64,000 nt of DNA, taken from Sphingomonadales bacterium (lineage in GTDB: Bacteria; Pseudomonadota; Alphaproteobacteria; Sphingomonadales; Sphingomonadaceae). A model generated the notes under the pieces. The model searched no databases and was not told the origin of the DNA. It worked only from the letters and a program-made list of their open reading frames with translations. The DNA lies in contig JADJGU010000001.1 in NCBI GenBank assembly GCA_016707885.1, forward strand, positions 678,501-742,500, given 5' to 3'. Positions 54,309-64,000 of the stretch are shown here, piece by piece. Made by a program: the position numbers and the translations under genes. Within the stretch, counting starts at the first letter, position 1, and each line of letters starts with the position of its first letter.

Positions 54309-55238
54309 TGGCCGCCTTAGCCTCCATCGTTGCAGGTGCAGCAGCAGGAACCGCGGCAGCCGGAGTGGCTTCACCACCGCCCAGCGAATAAACATAAGCA
54401 GCGAGCATCTTGATGGTAGCTGCATCGAGTTTGTCGTTCCAGCGCGGCATCACGCCCTGACGGCTATACTTGACCGTCTCGGTCAGCGTCGCCTTGTCAC
54501 CGCCATAGAGCCAGATGCCATCAGCCAGATTCGGCGCGCCGAATTCGCGCAGACCCTTGCCATCGACGCCGTGGCACGATGCGCAATTGGTCGCGAACAG
54601 TTCGGCACCCTTGGCATTGGGCTTGGCCTTGCCCGACAGCGACTGGACATGGCCGACAACCGAAGCGATTTCGGCAGGCGTCAGCACACCGTCAAAAGCA
54701 GGCATCGCCGAAACCCGAGTTTCCGGATGATCCGGATTCCGGATGCCGTGCGTCAACGTATAATGGATTGCGGCAATATCGCCGCCCCACAGCCAGTCAT
54801 CGTCGTTCAGGTTCGGGTAGCCCTTGGAGCCAATCGCGCCCGATCCGTGACACTGCACGCAATGCACCTTGAACGCGGCGGCACCGCCAGCAACTGCACC
54901 TTGGTAGAGCTTCTGGTCAGCAACCAATTGCTCAACCGGAATGGCAGCCAGTGCATTCACCAATGGCGCACGCTTCACATCGGCTGCCTGCATTTCAGCG
55001 GCCAACTGCCCCGGCTGGTCCAGCCGAGCATGCCCTTGGTCGCGCTGTCAACCAGTGGCCAAGCCGGGTACATGATGACATAGGCCAAGGCCCAGATGAT
55101 CGTGGTGTAAAAGGTCCACAACCACCAGCGCGGCAGCGGCGTGTTCAGTTCCTCGATACCATCCCATTCGTGGCCGACAAAAGCCGTGCCGGTAGGCTGG
55201 TCGATACGTTGGGTGTCGTCACCAGGTTTTTTAGCCAT
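54295..55238 (-). CDS. ccoP: cbb3 oxidase subunit III CcoP, dihaem cytochrome c (frameshifted in this sequence)
   Basis: The N-terminal part MAKKPGDDTQRIDQPTG to MLGWTSRG with one membrane helix and the C-terminal part LAAEMQAADVKRAPLVN onward with two haem sites, CVQCH and CASCH, lie in different frames. One base is missing in the C run at 55009-55012, which should be five. Repaired length is about 314 residues, normal for CcoP. It passes electrons from the cytochrome bc1 complex or cytochrome c to CcoO. The break is very probably an error. ccoQ overlaps its start. Confidence 0.93.
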
Positions 55239-55389
55239 TGTCGTCGTCCCTGAAAATCATGTTCGCCGCAGCGTCATGGTCGCGGCTTGCCCCCTTGCGA
55301 AATGTCCAACCGACGAGCCCCAGAAAAAGGAGCACTGTGAACAACAGCCCCCAGCTGTCGGCAAATGCGCGTGCGGTTTCATAGTTCAT
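55231..55389 (-). CDS. ccoQ: cbb3 oxidase subunit CcoQ
   Basis: The 52-residue protein (MNYETARAFADSWGLLFTVL and onward) has one membrane helix, LFLGLVGWTF, and a charged end, RKGASRDHDAA. It fits the small CcoQ subunit in size, topology and position. It overlaps ccoO and ccoP by a few bases at each end. Confidence 0.9.
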   Translation of the reverse strand: MNYETARAFADSWGLLFTVLLFLGLVGWTFRKGASRDHDAAANMIFRDDDNG

Positions 55390-56135
55390 TTCGCCGCCTC
55401 CGCATTGGGCACCTGTTGTGCAGCGGCCTTCTTGTGATCGACCAGCGTACCCAGCATCTGCAGGTAAGCGACCAGTGCGTCCATTTCGGTGACCCGTGAC
55501 GGATCGCCATCATAATCGCGGATCTGGACCTTGGCGTAGCGTTTTTTCAGACCTTCGCTGTCGACATTGGGATCGGCCTGTGCGACCAGATCGGCATTCG
55601 CCTCGGCAATCGCTTCCTTGCTGTAAGGCACGCCGACCCGGCTGAGCGCGGTCAGATGCTTGGTCATATCACCGGCATTGAGATCGCGTTCGGCGAGGAA
55701 GGCGTAAGGTGGCATGATCGATTCAGGCACAACCGCGCGCGGATCTTTCAAATGCGCGCGGTGCCATTCATCCGAATAGCGCCCTCCAACCCGCGCCAGA
55801 TCAGGCCCGGTACGCTTCGATCCCCATTGGAACGGGTGGTCGTACATGCTTTCCGCTGCCAGGCTGTAGGGGCCATAACGTTCCACTTCGTCGCGGAATG
55901 GGCGTACTTGCTGGCTGTGGCAGACATAGCAGCCTTCGCGCATATAAATGTTGCGACCGGCCTGTTCCAGCGGCGTGTACGGTCGCATCCCCTCCACCTT
56001 CTCAACCGTCGAGTCGATCCAGAAAAGCGGCGTGATCTGCACCAGACCGCCAATCGCAACGGTCACCAGGGCAAAGAGGCCAAGCAGGGCGACGTTGCGC
56101 TCCAGCTTGCCATGTTCAATAATTCTGAAAGCCAT
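55386..56135 (-). CDS. ccoO: cbb3 oxidase subunit II CcoO, monohaem cytochrome c
   Basis: The 249-residue protein has an N-terminal membrane helix and a cytochrome c domain with one haem site (EGCYVCHSQQVRPF), plus YSLAAESMYDHPFQWGSKRTGPDLARVGGRY, the CcoO/FixO signature. The start is ATG 56135: AAGGAG is eight bases ahead, too near to the alternative ATG at 56141. Confidence 0.95.
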   Translation of the reverse strand: MAFRIIEHGKLERNVALLGLFALVTVAIGGLVQITPLFWIDSTVEKVEGMRPYTPLEQAGRNIYMREGCYVCHSQQVRPFRDEVERYGPYSLAAESMYDHPFQWGSKRTGPDLARVGGRYSDEWHRAHLKDPRAVVPESIMPPYAFLAERDLNAGDMTKHLTALSRVGVPYSKEAIAEANADLVAQADPNVDSEGLKKRYAKVQIRDYDGDPSRVTEMDALVAYLQMLGTLVDHKKAAAQQVPNAEAAK

Positions 56136-56147
56136 TATCATTGCTCC

Positions 56148-57806
56148 TTATTCGGCCGGTACGGCAACCGCCGGGCGGTCCGCTTCAGGATTGTAGGGTG
56201 TTTCGGTCATCGGCAGCTCTTCACGGAGCGGAGAGCCGGCAATCGTCTTCCAGATGTTGACCGTCATCACGATGGCACCGGCCAGATAGAGCAGGCCGCC
56301 AAAGGCGCGGATCAGATACATCGGGAACATCGCATCGACCGTTTCGACGAAGGAGTAGACGAGATAACCGTCCGCCCCATATTCGCGCCACATCAGGCCC
56401 TGCATGATGCCCGATACCCACATGGCCGAGGCGTAGAAAACGATCCCCGCACTCGCCAGCCAGAAATGCCAGTTGACCATGCGCAGCGAATAAAGACGCT
56501 GGCGACCCCACAGGCGCGGCGCAAGGAAATAGAGGCAACCGAATGTAACCATGCCATTCCATCCCAGCGCACCGCTATGGACGTGACCGATTGTCCAATC
56601 GGTATAGTGCGACAGGCTGTTGACAGCCTTGATCGACAGCATCGGCCCTTCGAAGGTCGACATGCCGTAGAAAGCGAGGCTCATCACGAACATTCGGGTG
56701 ATAGGATCGGTACGGATCTTGTCCCAAGCGCCGTTGAGCGTCATCAGGCCATTGATCATCCCGCCCCAGCTGGGCATCCACAACATGATCGAGAAGACCA
56801 TGCCCAGCGTCTGCGCCCAATCGGGCAGCGCGGTATAGTGCAAGTGGTGCGGACCCGCCCAGATATAGAGGAAGATCAGCGACCAGAAGTGAATGATCGA
56901 CAGGCGATAGCTGTAGACCGGACGTTCGGCCTGTTTCGGCACGAAATAATACATCATCGCCAGGAAGCCGGCAGTCAGGAAGAAACCCACCGCATTATGT
57001 CCATACCACCATTGGGTCAGCGCATCCTGTACGCCGGCAAAGGCGCTGTAGCTCTTTGACCCGAGCAAGCTTGCCGGCATCGACAGATTGTTGACCAGAT
57101 GCAGCATCGCAATGGTGATGATGAAGGCCAGATAGAACCAGTTAGCCACATAGATGTGCGGTTCCTTCCGGCGCATGATCGTGCCGACGAAAACCGCCAG
57201 ATAGGACACCCAGACGACGGTCAGCCAGAGATCAACATACCATTCTGGCTCCGCATATTCGCGCGCTTCAGTAACGCCGAGCAGATAGCCTGTGGCAGCG
57301 AGCACGATGAACAACTGATAACCCCAGAAGACAAACCGGGCGAGACTGGGGAAGGCGAGCCTCGCCCGGCAGGTGCGCTGAACCACGTAGAAACTGGTGG
57401 CGATCAGCGCATTCCCTCCGAACGCAAAGATAACCGCCGACGTATGCAGCGGCCGCAAGCGTCCGAAAGTCGTGAACTCCAGATTGAGATTGAGAGCCGG
57501 GAAAGCGAGTTGCAGCGCGATGTACAGGCCAGCCAGAAATCCGGCCAAGCCCCAGAAAATTGTCGCAATCACACCGAGCCGGATCAGATCGTCATCATAG
57601 GTCGATGCGGCCTGTGATGACAACGCCGGATAGCGTTGGGTGATGAAGTCAAATCCCTTTGCGCTGGCAAAGGCGGCAATCAGTGCAGCAAGGCAGGCAA
57701 TGCTCATATGAACCGAAAAGGCCCAATCCGCACTGGCTGCTGCCGCAAGGAGCAAGGCCAAAGCTATGGCCAACCAAGCCCCGCCCCGCATCATCAATCT
57801 TTCCAT
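56148..57806 (-). CDS. ccoN: cbb3 oxidase catalytic subunit I CcoN
   Basis: The 552-residue haem-copper oxidase subunit has about 12 to 14 membrane helices, the haem b ligand region GRLRPLHTSAVIFAFGGNALI, the CuB-side WYGHNAVGFFLTAGF and haem b3 histidines in GPHHLHYTALPDWAQT and DWTIGHVHSGALGWNG. It is the high-affinity oxidase core used at low oxygen. GGGGA precedes the ATG. An FNR box lies 78 bases upstream. Confidence 0.97.
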   Translation of the reverse strand: MERLMMRGGAWLAIALALLLAAAASADWAFSVHMSIACLAALIAAFASAKGFDFITQRYPALSSQAASTYDDDLIRLGVIATIFWGLAGFLAGLYIALQLAFPALNLNLEFTTFGRLRPLHTSAVIFAFGGNALIATSFYVVQRTCRARLAFPSLARFVFWGYQLFIVLAATGYLLGVTEAREYAEPEWYVDLWLTVVWVSYLAVFVGTIMRRKEPHIYVANWFYLAFIITIAMLHLVNNLSMPASLLGSKSYSAFAGVQDALTQWWYGHNAVGFFLTAGFLAMMYYFVPKQAERPVYSYRLSIIHFWSLIFLYIWAGPHHLHYTALPDWAQTLGMVFSIMLWMPSWGGMINGLMTLNGAWDKIRTDPITRMFVMSLAFYGMSTFEGPMLSIKAVNSLSHYTDWTIGHVHSGALGWNGMVTFGCLYFLAPRLWGRQRLYSLRMVNWHFWLASAGIVFYASAMWVSGIMQGLMWREYGADGYLVYSFVETVDAMFPMYLIRAFGGLLYLAGAIVMTVNIWKTIAGSPLREELPMTETPYNPEADRPAVAVPAE

Positions 57807-57883
57807 GATATTTCCCCGTTACTTTTCCCCCTGGACAGGGGAATTGGCATCAAAGCGCATCGCAACGACCGCGCGAGTCCGCA

Positions 57884-57897
57884 TTGACCTAAGTCAA
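57884..57897. promoter_or_regulatory. FNR/FixK-type box upstream of ccoN
   Basis: TTGAC-CTAA-GTCAA is a perfect inverted repeat and a close match to the FNR consensus TTGAT-N4-ATCAA. It lies about 78 bases upstream of ccoN, between ccoN and the fnr gene, in line with activation of the oxidase by FnrL. Confidence 0.85.
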
Positions 57898-57928
57898 GCA
57901 AACGAACTTGCACATTTTGCAACTGCCG

Positions 57929-58630
57929 TCAGGCAGCTGTTGCGATGTTTTCTAGCCTGCGGCGATCCTTGATGACGACGCTGCGCCGGTCGGGCAATTC
58001 AATGATTTCAGCCTCTTTCAACTTGGTAAGCTGACGGCTGACGGTTTCGATGGTGAGGCCAAGCAGATCACCCATTTGCTGGCGATCCATAGGCAACTCA
58101 AACTTGTCGAGGAAGGGGGCGATGGCGCTGCAACCGACAGCCCCCAGACGATCGGATATTTCGATCAGCAAGGTGGCAATGCGTTCGCTCGCGGTTTTCC
58201 GTCCGAGCAGCATCATCCATTGACGGGCACGGTCAAGTTCATCGAGCGTGCGTTGCAGCAGCTTGTGCTGCAGGTCGGGATGTTCCTTCGCAAAGCCATC
58301 AAAGGCGGTGCGGGTAAAGATGCACACCTCGGCATCGGTCAGCGCCGTCACCCCATAGGGGCTTTCTTTCCCGAACGGCCGCCCGATGAAATCCGATGGG
58401 AAAACAACGCCTACGATTTGTTCGCGGCCATCCTGCGTCGATACCGAAAGCTTCAGGACGCCTTGAATGACGTTGGCCACCACGAGCGATTCATCGCCTT
58501 CCCAAACCAGCGTCTGGCCGCGTGTTACATTCTGCTTGCGGCCCAATTTGCTGAGCACGGCCAATTCATCAGGCATCAACGCCGAACAAATCGCGCGGTT
58601 CCGGACCAGGCAGGTATCGCAATCGGACAT
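57929..58630 (-). CDS. fnr: Crp/Fnr family oxygen-sensing regulator (FnrL/FnrN type)
   Basis: The 233-residue regulator has N-terminal cluster cysteines Cys4, Cys7 and Cys15 (CDTC-x7-C) and a possible fourth at Cys103, the pattern of the alphaproteobacterial FnrN/FnrL group that binds an oxygen-labile [4Fe-4S] cluster. A cyclic-nucleotide-like beta domain and a Crp helix-turn-helix (MDRQQMGDLLGLTIETVSRQLTKLKE, with E-SR recognition residues) follow. The predicted boxes in front of ccoN and hemN are the likely targets. No FNR box is evident ahead of this gene itself. Confidence 0.9.
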   Translation of the reverse strand: MSDCDTCLVRNRAICSALMPDELAVLSKLGRKQNVTRGQTLVWEGDESLVVANVIQGVLKLSVSTQDGREQIVGVVFPSDFIGRPFGKESPYGVTALTDAEVCIFTRTAFDGFAKEHPDLQHKLLQRTLDELDRARQWMMLLGRKTASERIATLLIEISDRLGAVGCSAIAPFLDKFELPMDRQQMGDLLGLTIETVSRQLTKLKEAEIIELPDRRSVVIKDRRRLENIATAA

Positions 58631-58708
58631 TCCCTTGCGCTATCCCTATGTGGCAGCGGGTGCAATCGCAAAAAGCGCTATTCCGCATTCTGCAATGTGC
58701 GCTTGACG

Positions 58709-61700
58709 CTACTCCCAATAATATGGAAGCCGTTTACGCGAACCAGTCACCTCTTCATTCAGCGTTGCCGCATCGAACAGCCGCCCCCCGATCATGACCT
58801 TGGAAACCTTGTCCGAATTGCGGATGTCGGCGCTGGGATCGGCATCCAGTATGACCAGGTCGGCCAGCTTTCCTGCCTCGATCGAGCCGACATCCTTGTC
58901 ATAGCCGAGCGAACGCGCAGCTTCGATCGTTCCGGCAGCCAGTGCCTCAACCGGTGTCATGCCGCCCCGAACAAAGGACCATAGCTCCCAATGCGCTGCT
59001 ATTCCGGCCTCTTGACCATGCGCGCCGATAGCCACGGGCACACCCAGCTTGGCGAGCTTATGCGCTTCGCGGGCGCTATCATCGTCGACATAGTCCTCTT
59101 CAGGTGCAATTTCGCGGCGCGCATTGTTGGCGGCGAGCACCTCCGGCGGCTGGTGCTTTTGCAACAGCGGATGGCGAAATACATCGGTATGCGCGCGCCA
59201 ATAGGGGTCGGCCGCCGGACCGCCATAAGTCACCACCAATGTGGGTGTATAACCGACCTTCGACTTTGCATAAAATTGCAGCACATCGTCATAAAAGACG
59301 CCAAGCGGGATGTTGTGCTCCACCGTGGTGTTGCCATCGGCAATCAACGTCATATCCATACCGAATAGCGAACCGCCTTCGGCGACCGAGCGGATATTTT
59401 CCTTGATCGCTGCAGCCACGACCTGCTGCCGTTGCTCACGACGGGGTTGATTATAGTTTTTGACGCTGTGCGCGCCCTGCGCCTTCAAGCGCCGGACATG
59501 CGCCAGCGCGTCGTCAAAACTGTCGATCTGCGCATAAACATCTGCGGCTTTGGCACCGTAGACAATTTCGCCAGTCGAAAAGCTGCGTGGACCTATAATC
59601 AAACCTGCACGTTGCATTTCAAGCGCAGGGAAAGCGGTTGCGGCGCTGCTCGAAGGATCGTGCCGCGTCGTGACACCCATCGCCAATTCGAGCATGTTGA
59701 CCCAATTTTGCTGCGGGGTGAATTCGTCGACACCATGCGGACCGTGCGCATGCGCATCGACAAGTCCGGGTATGATAGTTTTGCCGCTGACGTCGACCGA
59801 TTTGGTACCCGCCGGAATCGGGACCTCTCCTGCGCGACCCACCGCCTTGATCCGGTCATTCTCGACCAGGATGACGCCGTTGTCTATGATGCCGCCATTC
59901 TTGTCGGTCATGCTCACAATCCGCGCACCTGTGAACGCGACCAGGCCTGATGGGCGGGCGGACTTAACGGGCATCGACAGCGAAAGTCCGGTCTTGGGCT
60001 GCTCGAATTCTGCAGGTTTTGCGTCTTTGTCGAGCGGGCCCGACGCGAAAAATGCCGTAGTTTGTGCCGAAAAGAGCGTAGGCCCTATCGCCCAGTACAG
60101 CCTATCGCCGCTGCCATTCCAATGGATGTAATCCGCACCGCCGTTGCTGACTTTCACAACCGGCAGCGGGCCGCCGGACGGGCTGGCGCCGACCTCTTGC
60201 GTTCCCGGCATCAATGGCATGGCAAATGCTTCGTAATTCTGGCGGAATGCGAAATTTTGTCCGTTGGGCGACACTTCAAAAACCGTCGCCAACTCACCCG
60301 ACGCATGAATGCGCTTGGCTTCGCCCTGGAAATCGACACTCACCAATTGGCGCTTGTTCTGCCCGGCCTCCGTGTAGAAAATCCGGTCGTTGCGATTACC
60401 AAAATGCGGCGATGCCCCTCCCTTGGTAACGCGCACGGCAGCGCCGCCGGCTGACGCAATGCGGTAGATCCCAGTTTCGTCCGACTGCCGCGTAGACACC
60501 AGTCCACCGCCCTGCCCCTTTTCAAAGACAATGGTTTTGCCATCTGGGGAAAAGCGCGGCCGAGCATAGTGGCCGGATTGCTGTGTTAGTTTGCGCGATG
60601 TGCCGCCAGATGCGGCGACCGACCGGATTTCACCCAGACCCTTGTCGGTCCAGGCAACATATATGACGGTCTTGCCATCGCGCGACCAGCTTGGATAAGC
60701 CTCCATCTCATCAACCGCCGAGGTCAGCCGCTTGGCTGTGCCACCAGCGGCAGGCTTGACCCACAGCTTACCCAGAGTTTCAAAAACGACGTTGCGGCCA
60801 TCAGGCGAAGAGACAACGCCGCGCGGCATGCTGCTCTGAAATTCCGCCGGTGCCACTTCGACCGGTGGGCGTGGCGGATCGATGATCGCACGGCTGTCGC
60901 TGACGCGGAACGGAATATCGCTTACATTTCCGCTCGACCAGTCCAGCTTGCGGATCTTGCCGCCCGCCCAGAAATACAGGCTTTTAGAATCCGGCGACCA
61001 ATCCATATTGGGATAAACGCCGGTTACTGCCCAAGTTTCCTGCACATCCTGATCGAGTGCATCGTAGACCTTGCGTTCATCGCCGCTCGTCAGATCTTTG
61101 ACATAGAGTTTGGATTTAGTGCGTTCACGCCGGACAAAGGCAATTTTTGTACCGTCGGGTGACGGTGTCGGACGCACCGAACCGCCGGCCCCCGATACCG
61201 CTGTTTCGGTTTCTCCGCTTTCCATATCATAACGTTCGATGTCAAAGACCCGACCGTTTGAATCCTGCGCAGATTGAAAGATGGGGCCCGGCGTTATGGT
61301 GCGGGTAAAATAGGGATGACGCCCGTCGGGCGCGAAGATGGGCTCGCCCAATTCCTTCTGGTGTTGCTCATTCGGTTTCTTCACCAAAGGTACACCGCCG
61401 CCACCCGATACATGGTACAGCCAAACTTCACCGGTACCGAGCGAACGTCCTGTAGTGAAATGCTTTTTTGCCGCGATGAACCTGCCATCAGGGCTCCAGC
61501 TCGGCTGGTTGAGCAGGCGGAATTCTTCCTTGGTCAGCTGTCGTTTGTCCGACCCATCGGCGTTCATGATCCAGATATTGTCGCCACCACCGCGATCCGA
61601 AGTGAAGGCGATCCTTTGGCCGTCTGGCGAAAAACGGGGTTGCGTTTCAAATGGCAAACCTTCGGCGATGCGTGTCGGTGTGCCGCCCGATACAGGCACC

Positions 61701-61942
61701 GTATAGATGTCGCCGAGCAGGTCGAAAGCCAGCAATTTACCGTCGGGGCTGGCATCTATGTTCATCCAGGAGCCTTCGCTGACGTCGATCGCGACGTCGC
61801 GTGTCATCAAACCCGGGGGCGCTGCAACATCCCATTTGGCAGGCTTGTCGTCTGCAGGAGCCGATTGGGCGTGGGCCGCATGCGCTGCAGAGAGCAGCAT
61901 TGCTGCACCTGCCCACAAGCCTGCTTTGTGAATATGCCGCAT
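58709..61942 (-). CDS. PD40 beta-propeller plus amidohydrolase fusion protein, exported
   Basis: The 1077-residue protein has a signal peptide (GLWAGAAMLLSAAHAAHAQS), a long stretch of TolB/PD40-type repeats (FSPDGQRIAFTSDRGG, WSPDGRFIAA, PRFSPDGKTIVFEKG), and an amidohydrolase domain from about residue 690, with the metal-binding DAHAHGPHG near residue 728 and GKLADLVILDADP near the end. Such PD40-amidohydrolases are frequent in sphingomonads and related bacteria; substrates are unproven, but a periplasmic peptide or ring-opening hydrolase is plausible. AGGGGAAAAG precedes the ATG. Confidence 0.88.
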   Translation of the reverse strand: MRHIHKAGLWAGAAMLLSAAHAAHAQSAPADDKPAKWDVAAPPGLMTRDVAIDVSEGSWMNIDASPDGKLLAFDLLGDIYTVPVSGGTPTRIAEGLPFETQPRFSPDGQRIAFTSDRGGGDNIWIMNADGSDKRQLTKEEFRLLNQPSWSPDGRFIAAKKHFTTGRSLGTGEVWLYHVSGGGGVPLVKKPNEQHQKELGEPIFAPDGRHPYFTRTITPGPIFQSAQDSNGRVFDIERYDMESGETETAVSGAGGSVRPTPSPDGTKIAFVRRERTKSKLYVKDLTSGDERKVYDALDQDVQETWAVTGVYPNMDWSPDSKSLYFWAGGKIRKLDWSSGNVSDIPFRVSDSRAIIDPPRPPVEVAPAEFQSSMPRGVVSSPDGRNVVFETLGKLWVKPAAGGTAKRLTSAVDEMEAYPSWSRDGKTVIYVAWTDKGLGEIRSVAASGGTSRKLTQQSGHYARPRFSPDGKTIVFEKGQGGGLVSTRQSDETGIYRIASAGGAAVRVTKGGASPHFGNRNDRIFYTEAGQNKRQLVSVDFQGEAKRIHASGELATVFEVSPNGQNFAFRQNYEAFAMPLMPGTQEVGASPSGGPLPVVKVSNGGADYIHWNGSGDRLYWAIGPTLFSAQTTAFFASGPLDKDAKPAEFEQPKTGLSLSMPVKSARPSGLVAFTGARIVSMTDKNGGIIDNGVILVENDRIKAVGRAGEVPIPAGTKSVDVSGKTIIPGLVDAHAHGPHGVDEFTPQQNWVNMLELAMGVTTRHDPSSSAATAFPALEMQRAGLIIGPRSFSTGEIVYGAKAADVYAQIDSFDDALAHVRRLKAQGAHSVKNYNQPRREQRQQVVAAAIKENIRSVAEGGSLFGMDMTLIADGNTTVEHNIPLGVFYDDVLQFYAKSKVGYTPTLVVTYGGPAADPYWRAHTDVFRHPLLQKHQPPEVLAANNARREIAPEEDYVDDDSAREAHKLAKLGVPVAIGAHGQEAGIAAHWELWSFVRGGMTPVEALAAGTIEAARSLGYDKDVGSIEAGKLADLVILDADPSADIRNSDKVSKVMIGGRLFDAATLNEEVTGSRKRLPYYWE

Positions 61943-62052
61943 GTTCTTTTCCCCTGCTCAGACACTGACTGCAAGCTGTCACGGCTAGGGCAAGTCTGCA
62001 AGCGTAGAGGAAGGGTTTCGATATGTGCTGCTCTGATTTCGGCGAACAGCAA

Positions 62053-62080
62053 CAAAAAAAGCCCGACCAAAGGCCGGGCT
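62053..62080 (-). terminator. Intrinsic terminator after tRNA-fMet
   Basis: On the minus strand, AGCCCGGCC-TTT-GGTCGGGCT (one G-U) is followed by seven T. It ends the rRNA operon's tRNA. Confidence 0.88.
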
Positions 62081-62088
62081 GTTAAATC

Positions 62089-62165
<77 letters not shown>

Positions 62166-62203
62166 CCACCAAAATCGAACCAGCGAATTACTGATCCAAA
62201 AAG

Positions 62204-62245
62204 AAAAAAGGCGACCGCCGAACTCGCGTCCGGTGCCGCCTTTTT
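62204..62245 (-). terminator. Terminator-like hairpin between 5S rRNA and tRNA-fMet
   Basis: GGCGGCACCG and CGGTCGCC-type arms with flanking A and T runs form a strong hairpin followed by TTTTTTC on the minus strand. It may be a partial terminator or a processing site within the operon. Confidence 0.6.
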
Positions 62246-62295
62246 GAAACTGTGAATGGGTTTTCCCTCGTGCTTTACAAAGCGCCGGCTTCAAT

Positions 62296-62410
62296 GCCTG
62301 GCGACGCCCTACTCTTCCAACGCTTAAGCGGTAGTACCATCGGCGCAATCAGGTTTCACGGCCGAGTTCGAGATGGGATCGGGTGGGTCACTGACGCTAT
62401 GGTCACCAAG
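62296..62410 (-). rRNA. rrf: 5S ribosomal RNA
   Basis: The 115-base sequence, minus strand, includes CCCGATCCCATCTCGAACTC, the conserved loop region, and complementary ends (CTTGGTGACC / GGCGTCGCC). It lies between 23S and tRNA-fMet. Confidence 0.95.
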
Positions 62411-62534
62411 CAATGAAGCAGGCGCTTTGTCTGCAGAAGGGTTTTAAAATCGATGCCCGTGCTGGTCTGAATATATTATCTAACCATCGGCAGTCTGTTT
62501 CCAGAACTGTCGTTGATGGTGGGACTCAAAAGTG

Positions 62535-64000
<1,466 letters not shown>

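Overview
The window is chromosomal DNA of a sphingomonad (Alphaproteobacteria, Sphingomonadales; closest in feel to Sphingopyxis or Sphingorhabdus). The evidence is the high GC, the lptC-lptA-lptB-rpoN order, two TonB-dependent receptors, DUF1176 and other sphingomonad-style secreted proteins, a cbb3 oxidase cluster with an FnrL-type regulator, and an rRNA operon ending 23S-5S-tRNA-fMet. I see no prophage, insertion sequence, CRISPR array or plasmid gene; this is mostly core genome. 

Layout. 1-7.2 kb: a plus-strand catabolic run (acyl-CoA dehydrogenase end, SDR, acyl-CoA ligase, TIM-barrel hydrolase, zinc alcohol dehydrogenase, glutathione-dependent formaldehyde dehydrogenase, VOC protein, ProX, flavodoxin), closely packed and in places coupled through ATGA overlaps. 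7.3-14.6 kb: glpX, hom, a nucleotidyltransferase, DUF1176, 3-hydroxybutyryl-CoA dehydrogenase, dps. 14.6-20 kb: an RGG-type double cold-shock protein, RNase D, then lptC-lptA-lptB-rpoN. 20-25.4 kb: glpK, a molybdopterin oxidoreductase, prfC. 25.4-31.6 kb: an iron-uptake pair (Fiu-like receptor plus PKHD hydroxylase) behind two Fur-type boxes, then a TetR regulator divergent from a second TonB receptor. 31.6-42.9 kb: S41 protease lipoprotein, pheT-pheS-rplT-rpmI (minus strand), two AraC-like regulators, hisN, prs, nadE. 42.9-49.7 kb: sppA, a tiny peptide-like unit, a lipoprotein, tlyA, hemN, and a universal stress protein-DUF2892-OmpW set. 49.8-58.6 kb: fnr-ccoNOQP-ccoGHIS plus a Cys-rich secreted protein. 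58.7-64 kb: a large PD40-amidohydrolase, tRNA-fMet, 5S and the 3' part of 23S.

How the genes work together. Low-oxygen respiration is the clearest theme. FnrL, perfect or near-perfect FNR boxes upstream of ccoN and between hemN and the stress-protein gene, the whole cbb3 oxidase with its assembly factors, oxygen-independent haem synthesis and OmpW form a probable microaerobic regulon. Iron supply (Fur-boxed receptor and PKHD hydroxylase) and lipopolysaccharide export are the other coherent modules.

Two observations matter most. First, at least eleven single-base frameshifts, mostly one lost G or C, break reading frames, including essential prs and pheT as well as ccoP, sppA, the CoA ligase, an alcohol dehydrogenase and an AraC regulator. 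I read them as consensus errors rather than biology, so 'broken' genes here should not be taken at face value. Second, between sppA and a lipoprotein gene lies a small transcription unit with a perfect Shine-Dalgarno, very short overlapping reading frames (18, 31 or 33 residues) ending in Gly-Cys, and an intrinsic terminator immediately after. It is the best candidate for something undescribed, though unproven.
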